DNA from: Desulfovibrionaceae bacterium
GTDB lineage: Bacteria > Desulfobacterota > Desulfovibrionia > Desulfovibrionales > Desulfovibrionaceae
NCBI GenBank assembly: GCA_015709205.1
Contig: JACCQO010000017.1
Location: 1-64,000 of the forward strand
Length of the DNA: 64,000 bases
Direction of reading: 5' to 3'
The notes beneath the pieces were generated by a model. That model was not told where the DNA came from. It worked only from the letters and a program-made list of their open reading frames with translations, and made no database searches. Positions 24,511 to 32,685 of this stretch are shown piece by piece; the stretch's first letter is position 1, and each line of letters opens with the position of its first letter. The position numbers and the translations under genes were made by a program.

Positions 24511-27500
24511 ACTATCACCTTGGCCATGCGGTTGAGAAAGTCCAGCATCTGGGCCGGCGCCCAGGCTTCGGGCAACACGCCGTCCACGCACAGGGGCAGG
24601 GGCCGCACGAGGGGCGCGCCGTCGTCCCCGGGCAGCCCGAGCACGCCCACCAGGGTCAGGGGCCGCGCGCGGGAGAACTCGGCCAGCCGCTCCCCGTCGC
24701 GCTCCCCGCGCAGGAGCACGGCAAAGATTTCGGGATGCTCGTCCAGGGTCTCGGCCAGCCCGTCCACGGACGGCACGGACTTCACGGACCAGCCGTGCTC
24801 GGCCAGGTCCGTGCGCAGGCGGCGCTCCAGGGCCGCGTCGCCGCCCACGCAGGCCAGGGTGGGCAGCAGCGAGGGCCGCGCCTGCCGGGCCACGGGCAGG
24901 AGCACGGTGAAGCGCGTGCCCAGGCCGGGCCGCGACTGCACGCAGAAGAGCCCGGCGTGCTCCTCCACGAGCAGGTAGGAGACCGAAAGCCCCAGGCCCG
25001 TGCCGCCGCTGTCGCGGCGCGTGGTGTAGAAGGGCTTGAAGACGTGCTCCAGGACCGCGGGCTCCATGCCGCAGCCGTTGTCCTCCACCTCCAGGGCCAC
25101 GCAGTCCAGGCGGCGCACGCGGCGCGTGCGCACCGCGAGCCGCCCCTCGCCCCGGGCCACGGCGTGGGTGGCGTTGACCAGCAGGTTGGCGACGACCTGC
25201 TCCAGCTCCAGGGGCTGGCCCTGGATGGCGGGCAGCCCCTCGGCCAGATCCAGGACGTGGCTTTCGCAGCGCGAGCGCACCTGCGCGCCGACGATGACCA
25301 TGGCCTTGCGCACGACCTCATTGAGGTCCACGGCCACGGGCGCGGCCTGGCCGTTGCCCCGGGCGAACTCCTTGAGGCTGGAGACCACGCGGGTGATGCG
25401 CGCCGCGCCCGCGGTGATGTCGTCGATGATGCCCTCCATGTCCCGGCAGTACTCCCCGATGTCCAGGCCGCTGCGGCTCCAGCCCGGGTTGGCCTCGGCG
25501 TACTCCTCGACCATGGGCCGGAAGACCTCCCAGGTCTCTTCGAGAAGAGGGATGTTGTAGCTGATGAAGGAATTGGGATTGTTGATCTCGTGGGCCACCC
25601 CCGCGACCACCTCGCCCAGGGAGGCCAGCTTGTCGGCCTGGATGACCTGGCGGCGGCGGAATTCGGCCTCGTCGCGCAGCCGCTGGTCCGCGGTCACGTC
25701 CTGCCAGGTGGCGGTCACGCGCGCGTCGGCGTCGCCGGGCTCGCCGGTGAGCCGCCGCGTGTCGCTGAACCAGCGGTAGGAGCCGTCGGCCACGCGGAAG
25801 CGGTAGCGCCGCTGCACCGTGCGCCCGGCCACGGGCGCGCCGAAGGCCGCGAGGACCTCCTCCGCGTCGTCCGGATGCACGCGCTCGCGCCAGAAGTCGC
25901 GCGACCAGAGGAACCCGGAGACCGGATAGCCCGTGACCGCGCGCACGGCGCTGCCCACGTAGGTGATGCGCAGGGGGTCGTCGCCCGCGCAGGTGAAGGG
26001 AACGATGGGCAAGGACTCCAGAAGCATGGCCAACTGGTCGTTGGACCGGCGCAGGGCCTCCAGGGCGTCGCGGCGGTCGCGCGAGAGCCGCTGGTTGGCG
26101 ATGCCGTAGGACAGGTTGTCGGCCAGCCGCGTGAGCAGGGCGACCTCCTCCTCGTCGAAGGCCTTGGCCGCGGACGCATGGACGGCCTTGGCGGCATGGG
26201 CCGCCTTGGGCGCATGAATGCGCAGCATGCCGAAGGGCTCGCCGTCCTCGCGCAGGGGCAGGGCGATAGTCGCGCCCGCGTCCCGGCGGCGGGGTTCGCC
26301 GTACCAAGGCCGGTACTCCCCGGTGCGCGGCGCCTCGACGTCCACGCCGGCCCGGCCCGTGCGCCAGGCCTGGCCCGTGGCCCCGCGGTCCAGGCGCATG
26401 TCGCACCAGGCCAGGTCGGCGGGTCGGGCCGGGCCCTCGGCGCTCCAGCCCGAACTCCATTCCAGCCGGTTCTCCCCGGGCACGGCGTAGCCCACCCAGC
26501 AGAGCTCGTAGCCGCCCGTCTCCACGATCACGCGGCAGACGTCGCGCAGCAGTTCGCCCTCGCTCTGGGCCCGGGCCAGGCACTGGTTGCACTGGCCCAG
26601 GGTGGCCAGGGCGCGGTTCACGCGCAGGAGCACGCGCTGGGCCCGGCGGCGCTGCAGGATGTGATGGCTCTGGCCCAGGAGAACCACCACCAGGAAGGCC
26701 ACCAGGGCCGCCAGGCTCCAGATGTAGCGCTTGTTGACCTGGTAGAAGGACTTGGGCGCGTTGACCACCTGGCTGCCGGGCGGCAGGTCGCGCTGGCGGA
26801 TGCCGAAGCGCCGCAGTTGCGGGTAGTCGAAGACGAAGCGGTCCGCGCCCTCCACGACCACGGGGATGTCCGCCGGGCGCGCGCCCTCGAGGATGCGCAG
26901 GGCCATGCGCGCGGCGGTCTCGCCCTGGACGCGGCCCGAGGCCAGCTTGCCGCCCACGATGCCGTGGCCGAGCTGGAACTCCCACTGGCCGTAGACGGGC
27001 ACCGGACAGACCCCGGTGAGCAGGTCCGCGGTCTCCTCGTGGGAGTAGATGCGGCCCTCGCCGTCGCGGTTGTAGTTGAGCAGCAGGACCATGGAGCCGC
27101 TTTCGAACAGGGCGGCCCGGCGCAGGACCTCGCGCATGGGCATGTCGTCGAGGAAGGAGAAGCGCAGCCGCCCGGCAAAGGCGGGCAGCGCATCCTCCAG
27201 GGTCCGCCGGGTGGACGCGCCCGTGGGGGTGCGGTCCACGAGCACGTAGACCCGCTGCAGGTTCGGGTGCAGCCTCAAGGCCGTCTCCAGGGTGGCGCGG
27301 ATGTCCACGATCTCGGGCAGGCCGGTGAACAGGGGGCGGCCCTCGATGTCCACGGGGGTGTAGGAGTTCACGCCGCAGAAGACCACCGGGCAGCCCGGAA
27401 AAAGCTCGGGCTGGTAGCGCAGCAGGAAGCGGTAGGCGTTGTCGTCGGTGCAGATGATGCAGTCGAAGCGCACGGCCGCGTACTTCTCCGCAAAGAGCCT

Positions 27501-27953
27501 GCGCAACTGCAGCCACCACTGTTCGGTGAAGAACCGCTTGGAGTCCATGTACTCGGTGAACACGTTCATGCGCAGGCCCGAAGCGCCGAGCACGGAGTCG
27601 ATGCCCCGGGCGATGTTGTCGCACCAGGTGAAGCCGCGGTGGTAGGAATGGAGGATGAGGATCTGCCGACTCGGGGCCGAGGCGTCGGCCGCGCGGGCGG
27701 GTTCGGCGCGTTGCGCCGCATGGCCGGGAAGCGGCGCGCCGGGCGCGTCCTGGCCGACCGGCGTTTCCCGGGCCGCGGGCACGGCCGGGGCTCCGGAAAC
27801 GGCCAGGACGGCGAGGACGGCGAGGACGGCGAGAAAAGCCGGGGCGACGCGGGCCCATGCCCCGGAGCGGCGGGCGGAATGGCCCGCCCCGGGAGACGGC
27901 GCGGCCGGTTCAGGCGGCAAGGGGTGCTGCTGCATCCGATTTCCGTTGCACAT
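24507..27953 (-). CDS. Sensor histidine kinase with ABC-type binding-protein sensor and degenerate receiver
   Basis: A protein of about 1150 residues. An N-terminal hydrophobic segment (AFLAVLAVLAVLAV) precedes a periplasmic ABC substrate-binding-like domain (ILILHSYHRGFTWCDNIARG), so it senses outside the cytoplasm. A helix near YIWSLAALVAFLVVVLLG is followed by GAF and PAS domains. The HisKA domain has the phospho-acceptor His in VAGVAHEINNP, and the HATPase domain has N, G1 (VEDNGCGM) and G2 boxes. A last domain looks like a receiver without the acceptor Asp (FAVLLRGERDG). The start is uncertain among GTG 27989, ATG 27953 and ATG 27935. Partner of the NtrC-type regulator, by overlap. Confidence 0.93.
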   Translation of the reverse strand: MCNGNRMQQHPLPPEPAAPSPGAGHSARRSGAWARVAPAFLAVLAVLAVLAVSGAPAVPAARETPVGQDAPGAPLPGHAAQRAEPARAADASAPSRQILILHSYHRGFTWCDNIARGIDSVLGASGLRMNVFTEYMDSKRFFTEQWWLQLRRLFAEKYAAVRFDCIICTDDNAYRFLLRYQPELFPGCPVVFCGVNSYTPVDIEGRPLFTGLPEIVDIRATLETALRLHPNLQRVYVLVDRTPTGASTRRTLEDALPAFAGRLRFSFLDDMPMREVLRRAALFESGSMVLLLNYNRDGEGRIYSHEETADLLTGVCPVPVYGQWEFQLGHGIVGGKLASGRVQGETAARMALRILEGARPADIPVVVEGADRFVFDYPQLRRFGIRQRDLPPGSQVVNAPKSFYQVNKRYIWSLAALVAFLVVVLLGQSHHILQRRRAQRVLLRVNRALATLGQCNQCLARAQSEGELLRDVCRVIVETGGYELCWVGYAVPGENRLEWSSGWSAEGPARPADLAWCDMRLDRGATGQAWRTGRAGVDVEAPRTGEYRPWYGEPRRRDAGATIALPLREDGEPFGMLRIHAPKAAHAAKAVHASAAKAFDEEEVALLTRLADNLSYGIANQRLSRDRRDALEALRRSNDQLAMLLESLPIVPFTCAGDDPLRITYVGSAVRAVTGYPVSGFLWSRDFWRERVHPDDAEEVLAAFGAPVAGRTVQRRYRFRVADGSYRWFSDTRRLTGEPGDADARVTATWQDVTADQRLRDEAEFRRRQVIQADKLASLGEVVAGVAHEINNPNSFISYNIPLLEETWEVFRPMVEEYAEANPGWSRSGLDIGEYCRDMEGIIDDITAGAARITRVVSSLKEFARGNGQAAPVAVDLNEVVRKAMVIVGAQVRSRCESHVLDLAEGLPAIQGQPLELEQVVANLLVNATHAVARGEGRLAVRTRRVRRLDCVALEVEDNGCGMEPAVLEHVFKPFYTTRRDSGGTGLGLSVSYLLVEEHAGLFCVQSRPGLGTRFTVLLPVARQARPSLLPTLACVGGDAALERRLRTDLAEHGWSVKSVPSVDGLAETLDEHPEIFAVLLRGERDGERLAEFSRARPLTLVGVLGLPGDDGAPLVRPLPLCVDGVLPEAWAPAQMLDFLNRMAKVIV
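27805..27832. repeat. 9-bp tandem repeat in the sensor kinase signal segment
   Basis: Three copies of gcgaggacg encode repeated Leu-Ala-Val in the hydrophobic N-terminal helix, so copy number changes helix length by three residues. Confidence 0.8.
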
Positions 27954-27998
27954 TCCATTCCAGCCCGGGGCACTGCGTCCGGACCGCACAAGGCCCCC

Positions 27999-28808
27999 CT
28001 ACCCCAGGGCCACGTCCAGAACCATCATGATCGTGAAGCCGAAGATCACGCCCATGGTCGCCAAGTCGCCGTTGCCCGAGGACTGCGACTCGGGCACGAC
28101 CTCCTCCACGACCACGAAGATCATGGCCCCGGCGGCAAAGGCCAGGGCGTAGGGCAGGATCGGCTGGGCCACGAGCACGGCCGCCGCGCCGACCACGCCC
28201 GCCACGGGCTCCACCAGCCCCGAGGCCTGGCCGTAGAGGAACGCGCGCATGCGCGAAAATCCCTCGCGCCGCAGCGGCACGGCCACGGCCGTGCCCTCGG
28301 GAAAGTTCTGGATGCCGATGCCCAGGGCCAGGGCCACGGCCCCGGCCAGAGTGGCCGACGGCAGCCCCGCGGCCACCGCGCCGAAGGCCACGCCCACGGC
28401 GAGCCCCTCGGGGATGTTGTGCAGAGTGATGGCCGCCACCAGCAGCGTGGAGCGCCGCCAGCTCGTGGACACGCCCTCGGCCTCGGACATGGGCGCGTTG
28501 AGGTGCAGGTGCGGCAGGAACATGTCCACCAGGCGCAGGAAGACCGCGCCGGATACGAAGCCCACGGCCGCCGGGACCCAGGAGAGCGACCCCATGTGCG
28601 CGGACATCTCGATGGCCGGGGCCAGCAGGGACCAGTAGCTCGCCGCGGTCATGACCCCGGCCGCGAAGCCGAGCATCACATCGAGCATGCGCCGCGACAT
28701 GTTCTTGGTCAGGAAGACCACGCCCGCCCCCAGGGCGGTGACGAACCAGGTGAACAGTGTGGCCGCCAGGGCCTGCAGGACCGGATGCCAGGTTGCGAAA
28801 GCGCCCAT
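27999..28808 (-). CDS. ZIP-family divalent metal transporter
   Basis: A 269-residue inner-membrane protein with eight predicted helices that imports divalent metal ions such as Zn2+ or Fe2+. The signature helix IV motif LHNIPEGLAVGVAFG and the following helix V IGIQNFPEGTAV give the His, Asn and Glu metal ligands. A His-containing loop, FLPHLHLN, precedes helix IV. It ends about 45 nt before the sensor kinase gene on the same strand, but there is no sign of a functional link. Divergent from the GGDEF gene. Confidence 0.92.
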   Translation of the reverse strand: MGAFATWHPVLQALAATLFTWFVTALGAGVVFLTKNMSRRMLDVMLGFAAGVMTAASYWSLLAPAIEMSAHMGSLSWVPAAVGFVSGAVFLRLVDMFLPHLHLNAPMSEAEGVSTSWRRSTLLVAAITLHNIPEGLAVGVAFGAVAAGLPSATLAGAVALALGIGIQNFPEGTAVAVPLRREGFSRMRAFLYGQASGLVEPVAGVVGAAAVLVAQPILPYALAFAAGAMIFVVVEEVVPESQSSGNGDLATMGVIFGFTIMMVLDVALG

Positions 28809-29046
28809 GTTCCCCCTCCGTGCGCGCGCGGCGCGGTGCTTGTTCGGGTGCGGCCGTGCCGGCGGGCGCGCCGGTTGCGCGCCACGCCCCAGTCACGCAC
28901 ACTAGCCCAACGCAGCGCCCACGGCAACGCCGCCGCACCTGCGCCCGCCTCTGCCGGGCCTGTGGACACCCGGGCCTTTTGTCCGTATCATTCCGCGAAT
29001 ACGCGCCGCCGTAGCCCGGCCGCGTCCGCAGCCAGGGGGCATCTTC

Positions 29047-30564
29047 GTGACCAGCCTTTCCATCCGCACCAAACTCATCCTCGCCCTGAGCGCCATTCTG
29101 GTCCCCTCGATCCTGGGCATCAGCTTTCTCAACTATCAGGTGTCCCGCGACGCCGTCCGCGACGAACTGCGGACCTCCTCCCTGCCGCTCACCGGCGAGA
29201 CCGTGTATTCCGAGGTGCACGGCGACCTGATGCGCCCCATCTTCGTCTCCTCGCTCATGGCCAACGACACCTTTCTCAAGGACTGGGCCCTGGCCGGCGA
29301 GGAACAGCTCCCCCTGATCGTCAAGTACCTGCGCGAGATCAAGGCAAAGTACGGCTTCTTCGCCGCCTTCTACGTCTCCGCCCGCACCGGCAAGTACTAC
29401 TACTACGACGGCGTGCTCAAGACCCTCAGCCGCGAGGACGCGCACGACGTCTGGTTCTACCGCTTCGTGGAGTCCGGGCTGGAATACGACCTGGACGTGG
29501 ACACCAACGAGGCCTCCAACAACCAGTTGACGATCTTCATCAATTTCCGCGTCAACGACTACAGCGGCAAGCTGTTGGGCGTGACCGGCGTGGGCCTGAA
29601 CATGGACCGCGTGGCCCAGCTCGTGGCCAACTACAAGCAGAAGTACGACCGCGAAATCTTCATGACCGCGGTCAACGGCACCATGCAGGTGCATTCGAAC
29701 CAGGCCCTCATCGAACAGGTGAACCTCCAGGACCTGCCCGGCATCGGCCCCCTGAGCAACGACATCCTCTACTCGAACAAGGCCGCGGCCAACTACGAAT
29801 ACGACGCCGGGGACGGCCATCACCTGCTCGCGGTCCGCTTCATCCCGGAATTCGACTGGTTCCTGTTCGTGGACCAGAACGACCGCGCCTTCCTGTGGGC
29901 CGCGCGCGCCAACTTCGTACGCACCGTGACCATCGGGCTGGCCGCCTCGCTGGTGGTCATCTTCATCTGCGTGCTCGCGGTCAACCACTTCCAGACCCGC
30001 CTGGAGCGGCTGGCGCGCACCGACGAGCTCACCGGCGCGGCCAACCGCCGCGCCTTCGAGGAGCAGTTCGCCGGCGCCCAGTACCGCAACCAGCGCTACG
30101 GCACGCCCTTCACGGCCCTGCTCCTGGACCTGGACGGGTTCAAGGCCGTCAACGACCGGTTGGGCCATCAGGCGGGCGACCGGCTGCTGGTGCGCGTGGC
30201 CAACCTGCTGGCCTCCACCATCCGGCCCACGGACCACCTCGCGCGCTGGGGCGGCGACGAGTTCATCGTGCTGCTCGAGGGCGACATGCAGGAGGCGCGC
30301 GCCGTGGCCGAACGCATCCGCCGCGCCGTGGCCGAACAGGCCGCGATCCCGAACAAGCCCGAGACGGCGGGCAAGGCCGGGGCGGAGGGCAAGGCCGCTG
30401 CCGACGTCCCTGCCGTGCCCGCGGTCACGGTCTCCTGCGGCATGGCCGAGTACGTGCCCGGCGAAGACCTCGACGGACTGACCCTGCGCGCGGACATGGC
30501 CCTGTACGCGGCCAAGAACCGCGGCCGCGACGTGATCTTCTGCCACGGCGACCCCGTGGCCTGA
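29047..30564 (+). CDS. Membrane diguanylate cyclase (Cache-type sensor plus GGDEF)
   Basis: Makes cyclic di-GMP. The 505-residue protein has helix 1 (about 8-28), a periplasmic double-Cache-like sensor (about 30-295), helix 2 near TVTIGLAASLVVIFICVLAV and a GGDEF domain. The active site RWGGDEF is intact, with the allosteric I-site RPTD exactly five residues before GGDEF, so product inhibition is expected. A low-complexity Ala/Lys/Gly loop of about 25 residues is inserted late in the GGDEF domain. It starts at GTG 29047 with AGGGGG upstream. No other partner is evident. Confidence 0.93.
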   Translation: MTSLSIRTKLILALSAILVPSILGISFLNYQVSRDAVRDELRTSSLPLTGETVYSEVHGDLMRPIFVSSLMANDTFLKDWALAGEEQLPLIVKYLREIKAKYGFFAAFYVSARTGKYYYYDGVLKTLSREDAHDVWFYRFVESGLEYDLDVDTNEASNNQLTIFINFRVNDYSGKLLGVTGVGLNMDRVAQLVANYKQKYDREIFMTAVNGTMQVHSNQALIEQVNLQDLPGIGPLSNDILYSNKAAANYEYDAGDGHHLLAVRFIPEFDWFLFVDQNDRAFLWAARANFVRTVTIGLAASLVVIFICVLAVNHFQTRLERLARTDELTGAANRRAFEEQFAGAQYRNQRYGTPFTALLLDLDGFKAVNDRLGHQAGDRLLVRVANLLASTIRPTDHLARWGGDEFIVLLEGDMQEARAVAERIRRAVAEQAAIPNKPETAGKAGAEGKAAADVPAVPAVTVSCGMAEYVPGEDLDGLTLRADMALYAAKNRGRDVIFCHGDPVA

Positions 30565-30829
30565 TCCGGGCCTCTGCGCGCACCGCCGTCCGCCCCGGCG
30601 CGGCTTCCCCGACGCCGCCCCATGGGCGCGCCCTCCGTGCCCCCGGAACGGCCGCCATGGCCCCGCCTTCCACCGCCTCGCTCCTTTGGCGCGCCTCCCC
30701 CGGCGCCGCCCTTCCCCTCCTCCGACGCCGCGGTTGCGCGCCCACGCCCGGCCAGGCAGTTTTTCCTCCGGGACCATCCGTCTGCGTTTATTTATTGAGA
30801 TTATTACAAAAATAAATTCCCCCCACCCC
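30565..30829. other. Intergenic stretch upstream of the tetR operon
   Basis: No gene is visible. The left part is GC-rich. The right end (30786-30817) is a very AT-rich pocket with TTTATTT and AAATAAA arms, probably a promoter-proximal element. Confidence 0.5.
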
Positions 30830-30858
30830 TTTACAGCGGCCCGCACCGGCATTAAACA
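30830..30858 (+). promoter_or_regulatory. Sigma70-type promoter of the tetR-RND operon
   Basis: TTTACA and TAAACA are separated by 17 bp, about 70 nt before the tetR start. The operator-like dyads begin at the -10, consistent with autorepression. Confidence 0.6.
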
Positions 30859-30874
30859 ACGATTGAAACATTGC

Positions 30875-30891
30875 ATCAAACATTGTTTGAT
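30875..30891. promoter_or_regulatory. TetR operator (ATCAAAC-ATT-GTTTGAT)
   Basis: A perfect 7-3-7 palindrome just downstream of the promoter and 35 nt before the tetR ATG. A related, weaker site (ATTAAAC-AAC-GATTGAA) lies at 30851-30867 over the -10. Confidence 0.75.
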
Positions 30892-30925
30892 ACGGCGGCG
30901 GCCGTCGCCGACCCCGGGAGCAGCC

Positions 30926-31570
30926 ATGGCCAGGGACAACAGGGACACCCGACAGCGGATCATCGACGCGGCGGAGCAGGTCTTTCTGGAAAAGGGCTTC
31001 GAGCACGCCACGGTGCGCGAGATATGCAAGCGCGCCGGAGCCAACGTGGCCGCGGTCAACTACCATTTCCAGGACAAGCAGGGCCTCTACGACCACGTGC
31101 TGGGCATGTGGCTCGACCAGTGCTACGAGCGCTTCCCCATCGACATGGGCGCCGAGCCGGGCATGGACGACGAGACCCTGCTCTTCCACTACGTGCGCGG
31201 CAGCGTGGCCAGGCTCCTCCTGGACGAGCCCGGGTGCGAGGAGACCGCCCTGCGCCAGGGGCGGCTGATCCTGGCCGAACTCACCGGCGACCGGCCCAAC
31301 ACCAAGCTGCTCGACATGGGGCACTACCAGGAAAACAGCTACCTGGTGCCCATCGTGGCCCGACTGCTGGGCGTGGAACAGGACCGCATCGAGGCCCTGG
31401 GCTGCGCCGAGGCCGCCAAGGGCCAGTGCCTGCACTATTTCGTGGGCCGCATGGCCGCGGTGGAGGACGTGCCCGTGCCCAAGTCCCTGGAGGACGTGGA
31501 CGTGGTGGCCCGCTTCATCACCGACTTTTCCCTCGGCGGCATCCGGCGCATCAAGGAGCGCCTCCTATGA
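30926..31570 (+). CDS. TetR-family repressor of the RND efflux operon
   Basis: A 214-residue repressor. The helix-turn-helix (about 12-55) shows IIDAAEQVFLEKGFEHATVREI and AAVNYHFQDKQGLY in adjoining blocks. The ligand-binding C-terminal domain resembles the CecR/DUF1956 branch. The start ATG 30926 follows GGGAG by about 6 nt. Its stop overlaps the membrane fusion protein start (ATGA), so it is the first gene of the efflux operon and probably represses it through the palindromes upstream. The inducing compound is unknown. Confidence 0.93.
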   Translation: MARDNRDTRQRIIDAAEQVFLEKGFEHATVREICKRAGANVAAVNYHFQDKQGLYDHVLGMWLDQCYERFPIDMGAEPGMDDETLLFHYVRGSVARLLLDEPGCEETALRQGRLILAELTGDRPNTKLLDMGHYQENSYLVPIVARLLGVEQDRIEALGCAEAAKGQCLHYFVGRMAAVEDVPVPKSLEDVDVVARFITDFSLGGIRRIKERLL

Positions 31571-32685
31571 ATCTTCGAATGCAGACTATTCCCCCCGCCG
31601 CGCGCCGCGCGCGCGTCCTGTCGACCGGGCTGCTGCTCGCGCTGCTGTGCCTCGCCGCCCTGGCCGCGGGGTGCAACGGCTCGGACGCCACGGCCAACGC
31701 CACAGCCAACTCCGCCGACCGGTCCGCGACGAACGGAGCGGCCGAAGCGCGCGCCTACAAGGTCAGCGTGGAGACCGTGGTCCCGCGCGCCATCCGCGAC
31801 GTGCTCACCCTGCCCGGCGCCACCGAGGCCGACGCCGACGTGACCCTTTCCGCCGAACGCGAGGGCCGCGTGGAGTGGATCGGGCCCAGGGAGGGCGACC
31901 GGGTGGCCAAGGGCGAAACCATCGCCAAGGTGGACATGGCCGCGCTGGAGGCCGCGCTCTCCAAGGCGCGCGCCTCCTACGAGCTGTCCAAGAAGCAGGC
32001 CGAGCGCCGCGCCGACCTGGAGGACAAGCGCGTGGTCTCGCGCGAGGAGTTCGACCAGGCCGTCACGGACCTGCGCCTGGCCGAGGGCAACCTGCGCGAG
32101 GCCGAGGTGGACTACCGCCAGGGTTCGGTGCGCTCGCCCATCGCCGGGGTGGTCAACACCCTGCACGTGGACCCGGGCGAGTTCGTCAACGTGGGCTCGC
32201 CCGTGGCCGAGGTCGTCAACCTGGAGGTCGTGCGCGTCAACGTGGACGTGCCCGAGCTGGACATCCGCTTCATCCGCGAGAACGACCCCGTGCACGTGAC
32301 CGTGGACGCCTACGCGGGCCGCGAGTGGACCGGCCGCGTGGCCTACGTGTCCATGAAGGCCGACGAGGCCACCAAGACCTTCCGTGTGCGCGTGGCCGTG
32401 GCCAACAAGGACCACGCCGTGCGCCCGGGCATGCTCGCGCGGGCCTCGTTCCTGCGCCGCTCCCTGGAGGACGCGCTGACCGTGCCGCTCTTCTCCATCC
32501 TGGACAAGGGCGGCGAGCGCATCGTCTTCGTGGTCCAGGACGGCCACGCCGCGGCCCGGACCATCGTCCCCGGCGTCATCGACGGCGACCGGGCCCAGAT
32601 CCTCCGGGGCGTGGCCGCGGGCGACGCCGTGGTCGTATCCGGGCAGACCGAGATCGAGGACGGCTCGCCGGTGACCGTGCAATGA
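31567..32685 (+). CDS. RND efflux periplasmic adaptor (membrane fusion lipoprotein)
   Basis: A 372-residue HlyD/AcrA-type adaptor linking the inner-membrane RND pump to an outer-membrane channel. A lipoprotein signal ends in LAALAAGC (lipidated Cys near residue 36), followed by an Asn/Thr/Ala-rich linker. Lipoyl-like halves (EGDRVAKGETIAKVD; VRSPIAGVVNTLHVDPGEFV in part) surround a coiled-coil hairpin (about 130-180), then beta-barrel and proximal domains. No outer-membrane factor is encoded in the operon. It overlaps tetR and the pump gene by ATGA on both sides. Confidence 0.93.
   Translation: MNLRMQTIPPAARRARVLSTGLLLALLCLAALAAGCNGSDATANATANSADRSATNGAAEARAYKVSVETVVPRAIRDVLTLPGATEADADVTLSAEREGRVEWIGPREGDRVAKGETIAKVDMAALEAALSKARASYELSKKQAERRADLEDKRVVSREEFDQAVTDLRLAEGNLREAEVDYRQGSVRSPIAGVVNTLHVDPGEFVNVGSPVAEVVNLEVVRVNVDVPELDIRFIRENDPVHVTVDAYAGREWTGRVAYVSMKADEATKTFRVRVAVANKDHAVRPGMLARASFLRRSLEDALTVPLFSILDKGGERIVFVVQDGHAAARTIVPGVIDGDRAQILRGVAAGDAVVVSGQTEIEDGSPVTVQ

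Noticed and set aside
24735..30815. Very long plus-strand open frame of about 2000 codons
   Set aside because: It runs antisense through the sensor kinase and ZIP genes and then out of frame through the GGDEF gene; composition is that of a shadow.
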